Assembly: GCA_028688275.1 (NCBI GenBank)
Contig: JAQTYN010000006.1
Coordinates: 1-64,000 of the forward strand
Direction: 5' to 3'
Source of the DNA: Gallionella sp.
GTDB taxonomy: Bacteria; Pseudomonadota; Gammaproteobacteria; Burkholderiales; Gallionellaceae
DNA length: 64,000 bases
This document shows, piece after piece, positions 1 through 7,150 of this stretch. Under the pieces are notes generated by a model, which had not been told where the DNA came from, searched no databases, and saw only the letters and a list, made by a program, of their open reading frames with translations. Position 1 is the stretch's first letter. Each line of letters starts with the position of its first letter. A program made the translations under genes and the position numbers.

Positions 1-258
1 TGGTTTGCAATGAAAATATGTTATAAAAACAAGAAGCCGAAAATGAAAATAACGATCTGGTTTGAAAAAAATCCACCCAACGCTGAAACAGGTCTTCAGA
101 ATCGGGTTTTTCTACAGCGTCGTTAGATAAGGAAGTTTGGTCAGCTTCAGCGTAAATCAAAAATCAATCGCAAAATCAACGAAGACGTGCCAATAGCATG
201 GCGGGTGTTGGGCGACGCAATCCTAAAAATGGCTGTTTGCTTTTCAACACGGGGAGGG
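1..258. other. Left edge, no gene identified
   Basis: Short reading frames run off the left edge on both strands, but none has a recognisable motif or a convincing start. The stretch is fairly AT-rich. Nothing further can be supported here. Confidence 0.5.
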
Positions 259-528
259 TTATTTTTGTGCCGTGTGCAGGATGGTCAGTATCTGTACTTC
301 ATCATTCTTGACGCGATACACCGCAAGGTAATGCTTGTGCAAAACCAGTTCCTTCGTACCAAAAACCCGTCCTGCCGTGCCGAGATGATGCGACTGCAAA
401 ACAGTTATCCTATCGCGTAGCTCTGTCACAAATGTTTTTGCGCGTTCGGGGCTGTCTTGGGCAATGTAGTTTGCAATCTCATCCAGCCTGCCAAGTGCTC
501 GATTCGTCCAGCGAATGCTACGCGCCAT
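259..528 (-). CDS. ParE/RelE-family toxin
   Basis: Small basic protein of 89 residues with the ParE/RelE layout: N-terminal RSIRWTNRALGRLDEIANYI, a helix with DSPERA, then a strand-rich C-terminal half with LVLHKHYLAVYRV and a terminal IL.ILH.AQ motif. Family members are mRNA interferases or gyrase poisons; which one this is cannot be told from sequence. The start at 528 was chosen over an in-frame ATG at 585 because the family begins at this point and it gives an 11-nt overlap with the antitoxin stop, typical of translational coupling. It is the second gene of a two-gene toxin-antitoxin operon. Confidence 0.85.
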   Translation of the reverse strand: MARSIRWTNRALGRLDEIANYIAQDSPERAKTFVTELRDRITVLQSHHLGTAGRVFGTKELVLHKHYLAVYRVKNDEVQILTILHTAQK

Positions 529-784
529 ATTTGGCGAAGACCGCGTTGACTTGGGCATCGGTCGCAAAATCCCCCCGATCTGCATCCGCTATCCCTGCTT
601 CAATGTCTTTCACCTGCCAGCTTTGGGCTTCGAGGTAATGAGAAAGTGCTTCGAGTGTCACGAAACTCTTAGTGCGCGCAGTCGCCTTGGCTAACGCTTC
701 GAGTTGCTGATACACGCCCGCAGGGACGCGCACATTGATCGTGCGGGTTGGGGCATCCTTGAGTGTTGTGGTCGTCATTGTCAT
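518..784 (-). CDS. Ribbon-helix-helix antitoxin, ParD/CopG-like
   Basis: 88-residue protein. The N-terminal segment TRTINVRVPAGVYQQLEALA is a ribbon-helix-helix DNA-binding strand-helix, followed by KATARTKSFVTLEALSHYLE. The acidic C-terminal tail (DIEAGIADADRGDF) is the usual toxin-binding part. It should neutralise the overlapping ParE-like toxin and autorepress the operon. Start codons at 784 and 778 are both possible and neither has a strong ribosome-binding site. The upstream bases around 790-825 contain imperfect TTGTAA/TTACAA-type half-sites that could be its operator, which is inference. Confidence 0.85.
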   Translation of the reverse strand: MTMTTTTLKDAPTRTINVRVPAGVYQQLEALAKATARTKSFVTLEALSHYLEAQSWQVKDIEAGIADADRGDFATDAQVNAVFAKYGA

Positions 785-878
785 ATACGGTAATGATTGT
801 AATACAGCGCATTGTAAGTGATTGCTTCTAAGTTTTCGTGTATTTTCGATTCGTCAGTGAGTGCAAAAACGAACGTGT

Positions 879-950
879 AGGGTGGATAAGCTGCGCGCAT
901 CCACAATTTTTTACAATATATTCAGGTGGATGCGCGCAGCTTTCCACCCT
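879..950. repeat. Long palindromic intergenic repeat I
   Basis: Two arms (879-904 and 926-950) are near-perfect inverted copies, about 25 bp each with one indel, around a 21-bp AT-rich loop. The arm begins AGGGTGGATAAGCTGCGCGC. No reading frame is attached. The related half-sequence TGCGCACTGCGCTTACCCACCC at about 17953-17974 suggests a dispersed MITE- or REP-like family. Confidence 0.8.
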
Positions 951-1014
951 ACCGACTTTTTGACCGTATCTGGAAAAATAGTATCTATTCAGCCCCTCTT
1001 TTTAAGCAAGGGAT

Positions 1015-1091
1015 GTGGGAGCGCACAAATTGCGCGATGGTTTCCGTGATGTGTATCGCAAAGACTATCGCGCAATAAATTGCGCTCCCAC
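1015..1091. repeat. Long palindromic intergenic repeat II
   Basis: Arms 1015-1037 and 1068-1091 are inverted copies with the shared core GTGGGAGCGCA and TTGCGCGA, separated by about 30 bp. It could fold as a long cruciform or RNA hairpin. It is distinct in sequence from the neighbouring palindrome at 879-950. Confidence 0.75.
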
Positions 1092-1176
1092 GTCACGTTT
1101 CCGAAAAACCGTTGCGAGGCAATCCACCATCCACCAATCGCCCCTTTGCCACGCGAACCACCCCGCCATTCTCCGT

Positions 1177-1182
1177 TATAAT
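1177..1182 (+). promoter_or_regulatory. Candidate -10 box of mfd
   Basis: TATAAT lies 32 bases before the mfd start codon. The -35 region 17-18 bp upstream is poor (CGAACC), so this is a candidate only. Confidence 0.45.
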
Positions 1183-1214
1183 CCCCGCCCCTTTCCTATT
1201 CGGTTTCCATCCCC

Positions 1215-4200
1215 ATGCTGTTCTCTTCTTCCCATTCTCGCCCGCGTTATACCCAGTTAATCGGTTCGGCGGATGCGTTGGCGTTGGCGCAGTTGGCGGG
1301 GAAGGCTGCGCCGTTGGTGGTGATTGCGGCGAATGCGTTGGAGGCGCAGCGGTTGGTGGAGGAAATCGCGTTTTTCGCGCCGAAGTTGCGGGTGCATTTG
1401 TTGCCTGATTGGGAAACGCTGCCTTACGACCATTTTTCGCCGCATCAGGATTTGATTTCGGAACGCTTGGCGACCTTGCATCACGTTCGCAGTCAGTCGT
1501 GCGATGTGTTGGTTGTGCCTGTGACCACGGCGTTGTATCCGCTGCCGCCTGCGGCATACTTGGCGGCTTATACGTTTTTCTTGAAGCGCGGGGCGAAGTT
1601 GAATGTGCCGATTTTGCGCGAGCAATTGGCGTTTGCGGGTTATAGCCACGTTCAGCAAGTGTTGTCCCCTGGGGAGTTTTGCGTGCGCGGCGGGATTATT
1701 GATTTGTTCGCCATGGGTAGTGTATTGCCGTATCGCATTGATTTATTTGATGATGAGATCGACAAGCTGGCGACCTTTGATGTGGATACGCAACGCACTT
1801 TGTATCCCGTGCCCGAAATTCGGCTGTTGCCCGCCCGCGAATATCCGTTGGATGACGCGGGGCAAGCGCGTTTTCGGCAAAATTTCCGCGAGCGTTTTGA
1901 GGGCGATCCCTCGCGTTCGCATCTGTACAAAAGCGTCAGCAAGGGCATCGCGCCTGCGGGGATTGAGTATTATTTGCCGCTGTTTTTTGAGCAAACCGCG
2001 ACCTTGTTTGACTATCTGCCGAAGAATGCCACGCTGTGTTTGCATCACGATGTGGATGCGGCGATTAGCCAGTTTGCCAGCGACACCCAGTCGCGCTACA
2101 ACCTGCTACGCGGCGATGCGCAACGTCCGTTGTTGCCACCTAAAGATTTGTTTTTAAACAATGAAGCGTTTTTTGCCGCTGCCAAAGCCTTTGCGCGGGT
2201 GGATATTTTGCCGAATGGTAACGTGCCGCAAAACGCCACGCTGTGTCCGACCGCTACCTTGCCCGACATTGCCGTCAATCGCCGCGCCGATGTGCCGACG
2301 CAAGCGTTTGCCGATTTTTTAAGCAATTTTAGTGGGCGCACGTTGCTGTTGGCGGACAGCATTGGGCGGCGCGAGCTGCTGGCGGGGTATTTGCAGGAAT
2401 ACGGCATCAAGCCCGTGGTGTGCGAAAACTACGCGGATTTTGTCAGCGGTTCGCAGCGGTTGATGTTGGCGGTGGGTGTGTTGCACGCGGGGTTTTTGTT
2501 GCCCGATGCAGCGGTGGCGGTGGTCACGGAAAGCGAGTTGTACGCCACGCAAGCACGCGGGCGGGTGCGGCGCAGCGGTAAAAAAACCAATGTCGAAGGG
2601 CTGTTGCGCGATTTATCTGAGCTAAAAATTGGCGATCCCGTGGTGCATGAACAGCACGGCATTGCGCGTTATGAAGGCTTGGTGACGCTGAATTTAGGCG
2701 AAGGTGAAACCGAATTTTTGGTATTGGAATACGCGGGCGGTGACAAATTGTATGTGCCCGTTTCGCAATTGCAGGTCATCAGTCGCTACAGCGGCGCGGC
2801 GGCGGAAAGCGTGCATTTGCACAAATTGGGCAACGGCGCGTGGGAGCGCAGCAAACGCCGCGCCATGCAGCAAGCCCGCGACACAGCGGCGGAATTGTTG
2901 AATTTATACGCCCAACGCGCCTTGCGCAAAGGCGAAGCCTGCAAACTCACCCCGCACGATTACGAAGCCTTCGCGGCGGGATTCGGCTTTGAAGAAACGC
3001 CCGACCAGATGGCGGCGATTCAGGCGGTGATTCAAGATTTGCAGTCGGGCAAACCGATGGATAGATTGATTTGCGGCGATGTGGGCTTTGGCAAAACCGA
3101 AGTGGCGTTGCGCGCCGCCTTTGTCGCGGCGATGGATGGCAAACAAGTCGCCGTGCTGGTGCCGACCACCTTGTTGGCCGAGCAACATTTCCAAAATTTC
3201 TCCAGCCGCTTTGCCGAATTACCGATCCGCATCGCCGAATTGTCCCGTTTCCGTTCCGCCAAAGACCAAGCGCAATCCTTAAAAGAAATGGCGGAAGGCA
3301 AGCTGGACATCATCATCGGCACGCACAAGTTAATCCAAAAAGAGGTTAAATTTCATAATCTTGGCTTGGTAATTATCGACGAAGAACACCGTTTTGGCGT
3401 ACAGCAAAAAGAACGCCTCAAAGCGTTGCGCGCTTCGGTGCATATATTGACCCTGACCGCCACGCCGATTCCGCGCACCTTGGCGATGTCGCTGGAAGGG
3501 CTGCGCGATTTTTCGATTATCGCCACTGCGCCACAACGGCGGTTGTCGATTAAAACCTTCGTGACGCAAAGCAGCAACGGCATTATCCGCGAGGCGGTGT
3601 TGCGCGAACTCAAGCGCGGCGGGCAGGTGTATTTCTTGCACAACGAAGTGGAAACCATTCCTAACGTGTTGGAAAAATTGGAAAAACTGCTGCCCGAAGC
3701 GCGCATCCGCGTAGCACACGGGCAAATGGGCGAGCGCGATTTGGAATCTGTGATGCGCGATTTTTATCAGCAACGCTTCAACATTTTGCTGTGCACCACC
3801 ATTATTGAGACGGGCATCGACATCCCCACTGCCAACACCATCATTATGAATCGGGCGGATCGCTTCGGTTTGGCGCAGTTGCACCAATTGCGCGGGCGGG
3901 TCGGGCGGTCGCACCATCAGGCGTATGCCTATTTGTTGGTGGAAACCGAAGCCCTAACGGCGCAAGCCAAAAAACGACTCGACGCAATTCAGTCGATGGA
4001 ACAACTCGGCAGCGGCTTTTACCTCGCCATGCACGACTTGGAAATTCGCGGCGCGGGCGAAGTGTTGGGCGAATCGCAAAGCGGCGAAATGCAGGAAATC
4101 GGTTTCGCGCTTTACACCGATATGTTGAATGCGGCGGTATCGTCGTTAAGGCTAGGGCGCGAACCCGATATGGCGCATCCGCTGGGCGTGACCACGGAAA

Positions 4201-4622
4201 TCAATTTGCACTGCCCTGCCCTGTTGCCGAATGACTATTGCAACGACATACACCAACGGCTGATGTTGTACAAACGCTTGGCAAATGGCGCGAATTTGGA
4301 CGACATTGACGAACTGCATCAAGAATTGATCGACCGCTTCGGCTTATTGCCCGAAGCCGCGAATACCTTGCTAGACAGCCACCGCTTGCGCATCTTGGCA
4401 AAACCGCTGGGGATCAGCAAAGTCGATGCTTCTACCGAATCCATCCAAGTCCAATTTATCCCCAACCCGCCGATAGACCCGATGCGGGTGATGAAAATGA
4501 TCCAAACCAAACGCCAATACAAATTGGTGGGGCAGGATAAATTGAAAATCGAATTGAAATACAGCGAAGTCGCTCAAAGGATTTTGGCGATCAAGGCTTT
4601 CTTCAAGGAGTTAATTGCTTAA
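1215..4622 (+). CDS. mfd: Transcription-repair coupling factor Mfd
   Basis: 1135-residue protein, close to the 1148 of E. coli Mfd. It displaces RNA polymerase stalled at DNA lesions and recruits UvrA. In order: UvrB-like N-terminal modules (VLSPGEFCVRGGIIDLFA), the RNA-polymerase-interacting CarD-like domain (KIGDPVVHEQHGIARYEGL), the helicase with Walker A GDVGFGKTE at 621-629 and DEEHRFG from 722, helicase C with the QLRGRVGRS motif, and the C-terminal TRCF domain. All key motifs are intact. It is a monocistronic gene with a good -10 box upstream. An old inverted hairpin repeat follows its stop. Confidence 0.97.
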   Translation: MLFSSSHSRPRYTQLIGSADALALAQLAGKAAPLVVIAANALEAQRLVEEIAFFAPKLRVHLLPDWETLPYDHFSPHQDLISERLATLHHVRSQSCDVLVVPVTTALYPLPPAAYLAAYTFFLKRGAKLNVPILREQLAFAGYSHVQQVLSPGEFCVRGGIIDLFAMGSVLPYRIDLFDDEIDKLATFDVDTQRTLYPVPEIRLLPAREYPLDDAGQARFRQNFRERFEGDPSRSHLYKSVSKGIAPAGIEYYLPLFFEQTATLFDYLPKNATLCLHHDVDAAISQFASDTQSRYNLLRGDAQRPLLPPKDLFLNNEAFFAAAKAFARVDILPNGNVPQNATLCPTATLPDIAVNRRADVPTQAFADFLSNFSGRTLLLADSIGRRELLAGYLQEYGIKPVVCENYADFVSGSQRLMLAVGVLHAGFLLPDAAVAVVTESELYATQARGRVRRSGKKTNVEGLLRDLSELKIGDPVVHEQHGIARYEGLVTLNLGEGETEFLVLEYAGGDKLYVPVSQLQVISRYSGAAAESVHLHKLGNGAWERSKRRAMQQARDTAAELLNLYAQRALRKGEACKLTPHDYEAFAAGFGFEETPDQMAAIQAVIQDLQSGKPMDRLICGDVGFGKTEVALRAAFVAAMDGKQVAVLVPTTLLAEQHFQNFSSRFAELPIRIAELSRFRSAKDQAQSLKEMAEGKLDIIIGTHKLIQKEVKFHNLGLVIIDEEHRFGVQQKERLKALRASVHILTLTATPIPRTLAMSLEGLRDFSIIATAPQRRLSIKTFVTQSSNGIIREAVLRELKRGGQVYFLHNEVETIPNVLEKLEKLLPEARIRVAHGQMGERDLESVMRDFYQQRFNILLCTTIIETGIDIPTANTIIMNRADRFGLAQLHQLRGRVGRSHHQAYAYLLVETEALTAQAKKRLDAIQSMEQLGSGFYLAMHDLEIRGAGEVLGESQSGEMQEIGFALYTDMLNAAVSSLRLGREPDMAHPLGVTTEINLHCPALLPNDYCNDIHQRLMLYKRLANGANLDDIDELHQELIDRFGLLPEAANTLLDSHRLRILAKPLGISKVDASTESIQVQFIPNPPIDPMRVMKMIQTKRQYKLVGQDKLKIELKYSEVAQRILAIKAFFKELIA

Positions 4623-4644
4623 GGAGACACTAATTTATTCGTCA

Positions 4645-4662
4645 TTCCGACGAAGGTCGGAA
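4645..4662. repeat. Short REP-like hairpin
   Basis: TTCCGA and TCGGAA pair around CGAAGG, within the context CATTCCGACGAAGGTCGGAA. Sequences of this pattern occur as dispersed extragenic palindromes in many proteobacteria. It lies 23 bases after the mfd stop. Confidence 0.6.
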
Positions 4663-4684
4663 TCCAGTCCGTTGATACAGAAGT

Positions 4685-4704
4685 GTTTTTGCTTCAGCAA
4701 AAAC
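4685..4704 (+). terminator. Possible mfd terminator hairpin
   Basis: Perfect 8-bp stem GTTTTTGC/GCAAAAAC with a TTCA loop, 62 bases after the mfd stop. It lacks a clear downstream T-run, so factor-independent termination is uncertain. Confidence 0.35.
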
Positions 4705-4821
4705 GACAAAACCGAATAAATCAGCTCATCCTTAATGCGAGATCACCGCATCTTTGTAGTTCCGTAACGATGCAAAGCTGGATTTTACGGTTCAAGACTG
4801 CGTACTGGCGAAAATCTGTGA

Positions 4822-4944
4822 TGGACACTCAACATCAGCCCCTCCACCGTCAAACAATAGGAAATCGGCGATAAACACCCCAGCGGGTCGTCGCAAAAAC
4901 TGTTGAATTTATTGGAACGCAAAGGCTTGGATGTGTTGATTTAA
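4822..4944 (+). pseudogene. Decayed XRE-type HTH antitoxin fragment
   Basis: Translating the frame that ends at TAA 4942-4944 gives LNISPSTVKQ-stop-EIGDKHPSGSSQ followed by KLLNLLERKGLDVLI. This is the recognition-helix and C-terminal part of XRE antitoxins of the NadS/HigA kind, in which the stop position is normally Trp (QWEIG..HPSG). Here TGG has become TAG at 4858-4860, and a second stop (TGA) lies upstream at 4819-4821. No full-length gene can be assembled, so this is a remnant of a lost toxin-antitoxin locus. Confidence 0.65.
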
Positions 4945-4990
4945 CAGGGGGAGTTGCTTTTTTATCGCATGAGGGGGAGTCATTGCGGGG

Positions 4991-5059
4991 AGGGCAGGTT
5001 CGCACAGTAACCCGCCGATTTTGAAAGTAAAAAGGCGGATTGCCTTGCGGTAGATTTGC
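4991..5059. repeat. Double-hairpin repeat, copy 1
   Basis: About 70 bp that match 5761-5832 in the same orientation. Both copies share two palindromes, CGGGTT..AACCCG type and GGCGGATTGCC..GG.AAATCCGCC type, with the spacer GATTT.GAA.GTAAAAA. Copy 1 has drifted more (its second palindrome ends TAGATTTGC). The two copies bracket the HigBA-like pair. Confidence 0.75.
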
Positions 5060-5182
5060 TTTCGAGTTCACAAAGCACTTCATCAAAGTTCACAAATAAG
5101 CTAACCTTGCCGCGTGAACTGAGCCATCCATTATTACAACACGCGGGTTAAATCCGAGGTTTTTTCATGGTCAGCGGGCATT

Positions 5183-5443
5183 TTGGCGGATTATCGTCGG
5201 CTGCTCAGTTTGATGGAAGAACACGGTGCGGATTTGCGTTTGCAACACTCCCGCGCCATGGGGGAAGGTTTATTTGAATTGCGCTGCAAAGGCGCGGAAG
5301 GCATCGGGCGGGTGTTTTACTGCACTATGGTCGGACGGCAGATCGTGATTTTGCACTGCTTTATCAAGAAAACCCAAGAAACGCATGACCGAGAATTGAA
5401 CACTGCCCGCAAACGATTAAAAGAGGTAAAACGTCATGCTTGA
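5183..5443 (+). CDS. HigB-like toxin, 5' end damaged
   Basis: The sequence AMGEGLFELRCKGAEGIGRV, then FYCTMVGRQIVILHCFIKKT and a basic C-terminus are those of HigB-type RelE-fold toxins (phage Gp49-like family). These cleave mRNA on the ribosome and are paired with a downstream XRE antitoxin, as here with an 8-nt overlap. Family members usually carry about 20-25 more N-terminal residues. Those residues are encoded in frame from 5123 (IHYYNTRVKSEVF) but without any ATG or GTG after the TGA at 5120-5122. Only TTG 5183 offers a start, giving a truncated 86-residue product. The toxin is therefore either inactive or uses an unusual start. Confidence 0.7.
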   Translation: MADYRRLLSLMEEHGADLRLQHSRAMGEGLFELRCKGAEGIGRVFYCTMVGRQIVILHCFIKKTQETHDRELNTARKRLKEVKRHA

Positions 5444-5750
5444 ATCCGCCGAAACATTTGCACCCGTGCCGCATACCGCCGAGGACGATGCGCGTTTGTT
5501 TGCCGACCCCGCATTCAAAACCGCGTGGGATGCGTTGGAAGAGGAATACGCCGCGCTAGGCGAATTGTTGCAAGCGCGCAAACAAGCGGGATTGACCCAA
5601 GCGGAAGTCGCCGCCCGCATGGGCACAACCAAAAGTGCCGTGTCCCGCCTAGAAGCCTCTCTCCGCAGCGAACACCACTCCCCGTCCTTCGCCACTTTGC
5701 GCAAATACGCCCATGCCTGTGGTAAACGGTTGGTGATTAAAATGGTTTGA
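5436..5750 (+). CDS. HigA-like XRE antitoxin
   Basis: 104-residue protein with an acidic N-terminal half (FADPAFKTAWDALEEEYAAL) followed by a helix-turn-helix (ARKQAGLTQAEVAARMGTTK then SAVSRLEA) and SFATLRKYAHACGKRLVIKMV, typical of HigA antitoxins encoded downstream of HigB. The start ATG at 5436 overlaps the toxin stop. It looks intact even though the toxin start is doubtful. A hairpin repeat follows 10 bases after its stop. Confidence 0.88.
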   Translation: MLESAETFAPVPHTAEDDARLFADPAFKTAWDALEEEYAALGELLQARKQAGLTQAEVAARMGTTKSAVSRLEASLRSEHHSPSFATLRKYAHACGKRLVIKMV

Positions 5751-5760
5751 GGGGGATGGC

Positions 5761-5832
5761 AGGGCGGGTTCGCGTAGCAACCCGCCGATTTAGAAGGTAA
5801 AAATGGCGGATTGCCTCGCGGCAAATCCGCCT
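5761..5832. repeat. Double-hairpin repeat, copy 2
   Basis: Better preserved partner of 4991-5059. The first stem is GCGGGTT/AACCCGC (about 5764-5784) and the second GGCGGATTGCC/GGCAAATCCGCC with loop TCGC (about 5805-5831). It sits between the HigA-like gene and the AT-rich ElyC-like gene and could act as a terminator for the antitoxin operon. Confidence 0.75.
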
Positions 5833-5864
5833 TACGGGTTAATGATAAAAGAGAAAAAAAATTC

Positions 5865-6638
5865 ATGTTTGAGATGTTTCTGTTCATAGAGAGTCTTTTA
5901 GTATCACCTCCATCAAGCATTATTATGTGGGGGTTGGTAATGTTCATCATTGGAAAATACAAGAAGAACTATATGGTTACCTACGCTTACATTTTCATAA
6001 CATATTTATTATTTATGCCAGTAACAACAAATTACTTGATGGGATTGTTGGAGTGTAAATACACTAAATACGATTTAGATAAACCTGCAAAAGCAATTGT
6101 CGTGCTAGGGGGCGGATTAAACCTAAATGCTTGGGATTATGGTGGAGTTTCTGTAAGCACTACTGAGTTAGAGAGACTTAGACATGCGGCAAAACTATAC
6201 AGAGATACGGGACTGCCTATTTTAGTCGCGGGGGGTGACCCATTAAAAACTGGGTATTCTGAAGCCGTCTATATGAAGAAAATTCTTGAGGAGGAGTTCA
6301 AAGTACCTGTCAAATTTATCGAAAAACAAAGCAGAACTACTGACGAAAACATAACCTTTGCAAGCGATATTTTGTATAAAAACAACATAGATGCTGCTTT
6401 TGTTGTAACCAACTCATGGCACATGAGAAGAACATTATCCATTACCCAAAGGCAAAATCGGATACGCTATTACCCATCGGCAGCATCATCAGATGTGAGT
6501 ACAAACAAATCGATCTCTTTGTCTTCTATTGGGAGTTACATCCCATCTACTACATCATTTGTACAGATAAGAATAATGACTCATGAGTTGGGGGGCTGGA
6601 TCACAGGAAAAGTAAATTCACATGGAACATTATTTTAA
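5865..6638 (+). CDS. YdcF/ElyC-family membrane-anchored protein (DUF218)
   Basis: 257 residues from ATG 5865, the same size as E. coli ElyC. Two N-terminal membrane segments (about residues 5-30 and 36-60) are followed by the DUF218 fold with AKAIVVLGGG near 75, an LVAGGDPL loop, the signature RTTDENITFASD, and VTNSWHMRRT. ElyC and SanA act in envelope or peptidoglycan-lipid-carrier integrity; the exact substrate is unknown. The upstream in-frame ATG at 5811 lies inside a hairpin repeat and was rejected as the start. Base composition is much more AT-rich than flanking genes, suggesting transfer. The 3' end overlaps the convergent next gene by 9 bp. Confidence 0.85.
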   Translation: MFEMFLFIESLLVSPPSSIIMWGLVMFIIGKYKKNYMVTYAYIFITYLLFMPVTTNYLMGLLECKYTKYDLDKPAKAIVVLGGGLNLNAWDYGGVSVSTTELERLRHAAKLYRDTGLPILVAGGDPLKTGYSEAVYMKKILEEEFKVPVKFIEKQSRTTDENITFASDILYKNNIDAAFVVTNSWHMRRTLSITQRQNRIRYYPSAASSDVSTNKSISLSSIGSYIPSTTSFVQIRIMTHELGGWITGKVNSHGTLF

Positions 6639-7133
6639 GTAGCTCTCTATAATCGATTTGACTAGACCTACGAAAATATCTTTTGTAAAAGAAAATGATG
6701 ACGAAACAATTTTACTTATGCGTTCTTTACCCTTAATTTTCTTCACAATGAACTCTAAAATTTCATACAACAAATCTTCATCAAAATTATTTACACAATA
6801 AACACTGATCACTCCATCCTGACTTTTCAATGAGTCAACGGAGAACGTAACTATCAAATCGTAGTCCCTGTTTTTGTCGTGCAAAGTTTCTTTGCCCTCC
6901 GTTTGAATAGCAATTGATTGCCAAACTTGTTCACTTAAAGTCTCATCCGAAATAAAAACATACAGATTTTTCTCGTCAACATCCCCGATCCCTTTTATGG
7001 TATCCAAGGTAATTAATGGATATTTGTGTCGAGAAATACCTCTTGATATGTCAACTATAATGTAATTCAAATAATTGGAGCTATTCTCGTATAGCTGCCT
7101 GAGTGATACTAGCTCTACTGTTTTGGTTAGCAT
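6630..7133 (-). CDS. Unrecognised AT-rich protein
   Basis: 167 residues, not recognised. The start at 7133 has a strong AGGAGGA ribosome-binding site. The protein is mixed alpha/beta in appearance: hydrophobic strands NYIIVDIS, LYVFISDET, YDLIVTFSVD and VISVYCVNN alternate with charged stretches, and it ends in an amphipathic basic segment (FIVKKIKGKERISKIV) and a hydrophobic tail. There is no signal peptide. It is co-oriented with and 17 bp downstream of the 394-residue membrane protein, so the two probably form one operon. Codon use is AT-rich, like its neighbours in this patch. Confidence 0.6.
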   Translation of the reverse strand: MLTKTVELVSLRQLYENSSNYLNYIIVDISRGISRHKYPLITLDTIKGIGDVDEKNLYVFISDETLSEQVWQSIAIQTEGKETLHDKNRDYDLIVTFSVDSLKSQDGVISVYCVNNFDEDLLYEILEFIVKKIKGKERISKIVSSSFSFTKDIFVGLVKSIIESYLK

Positions 7134-7150
7134 TTTTCCTCCTTATTTGT

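Larger units (their letters stand above)
785..1214. other. Intergenic region between antitoxin and mfd
   Basis: This 430-bp gap holds no convincing gene. It contains two separate long inverted repeats (879-950 and 1015-1091) and the mfd promoter region with a perfect TATAAT at 1177-1182. The divergent antitoxin promoter must lie at its left end. Confidence 0.7.
4623..5182. other. Intergenic region after mfd with repeats and gene debris
   Basis: This 560-bp stretch contains a short hairpin repeat (4645-4662), a second hairpin GTTTTTGC/GCAAAAAC (4685-4704) that could end mfd transcription, a decayed HTH gene fragment (4822-4944), and one copy of a ~70-bp double-hairpin repeat (4991-5059). No intact gene is seen. 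Confidence 0.65.

Noticed and set aside
1-165. Open frames running off the left edge on both strands
   Set aside because: Neither translation shows a recognisable motif, and both could be chance frames in AT-rich DNA.
3330-3917. Long antisense open frame within mfd (195 codons)
   Set aside because: It is a shadow of high-GC codon bias opposite the helicase domain, with no start signal or family motif.
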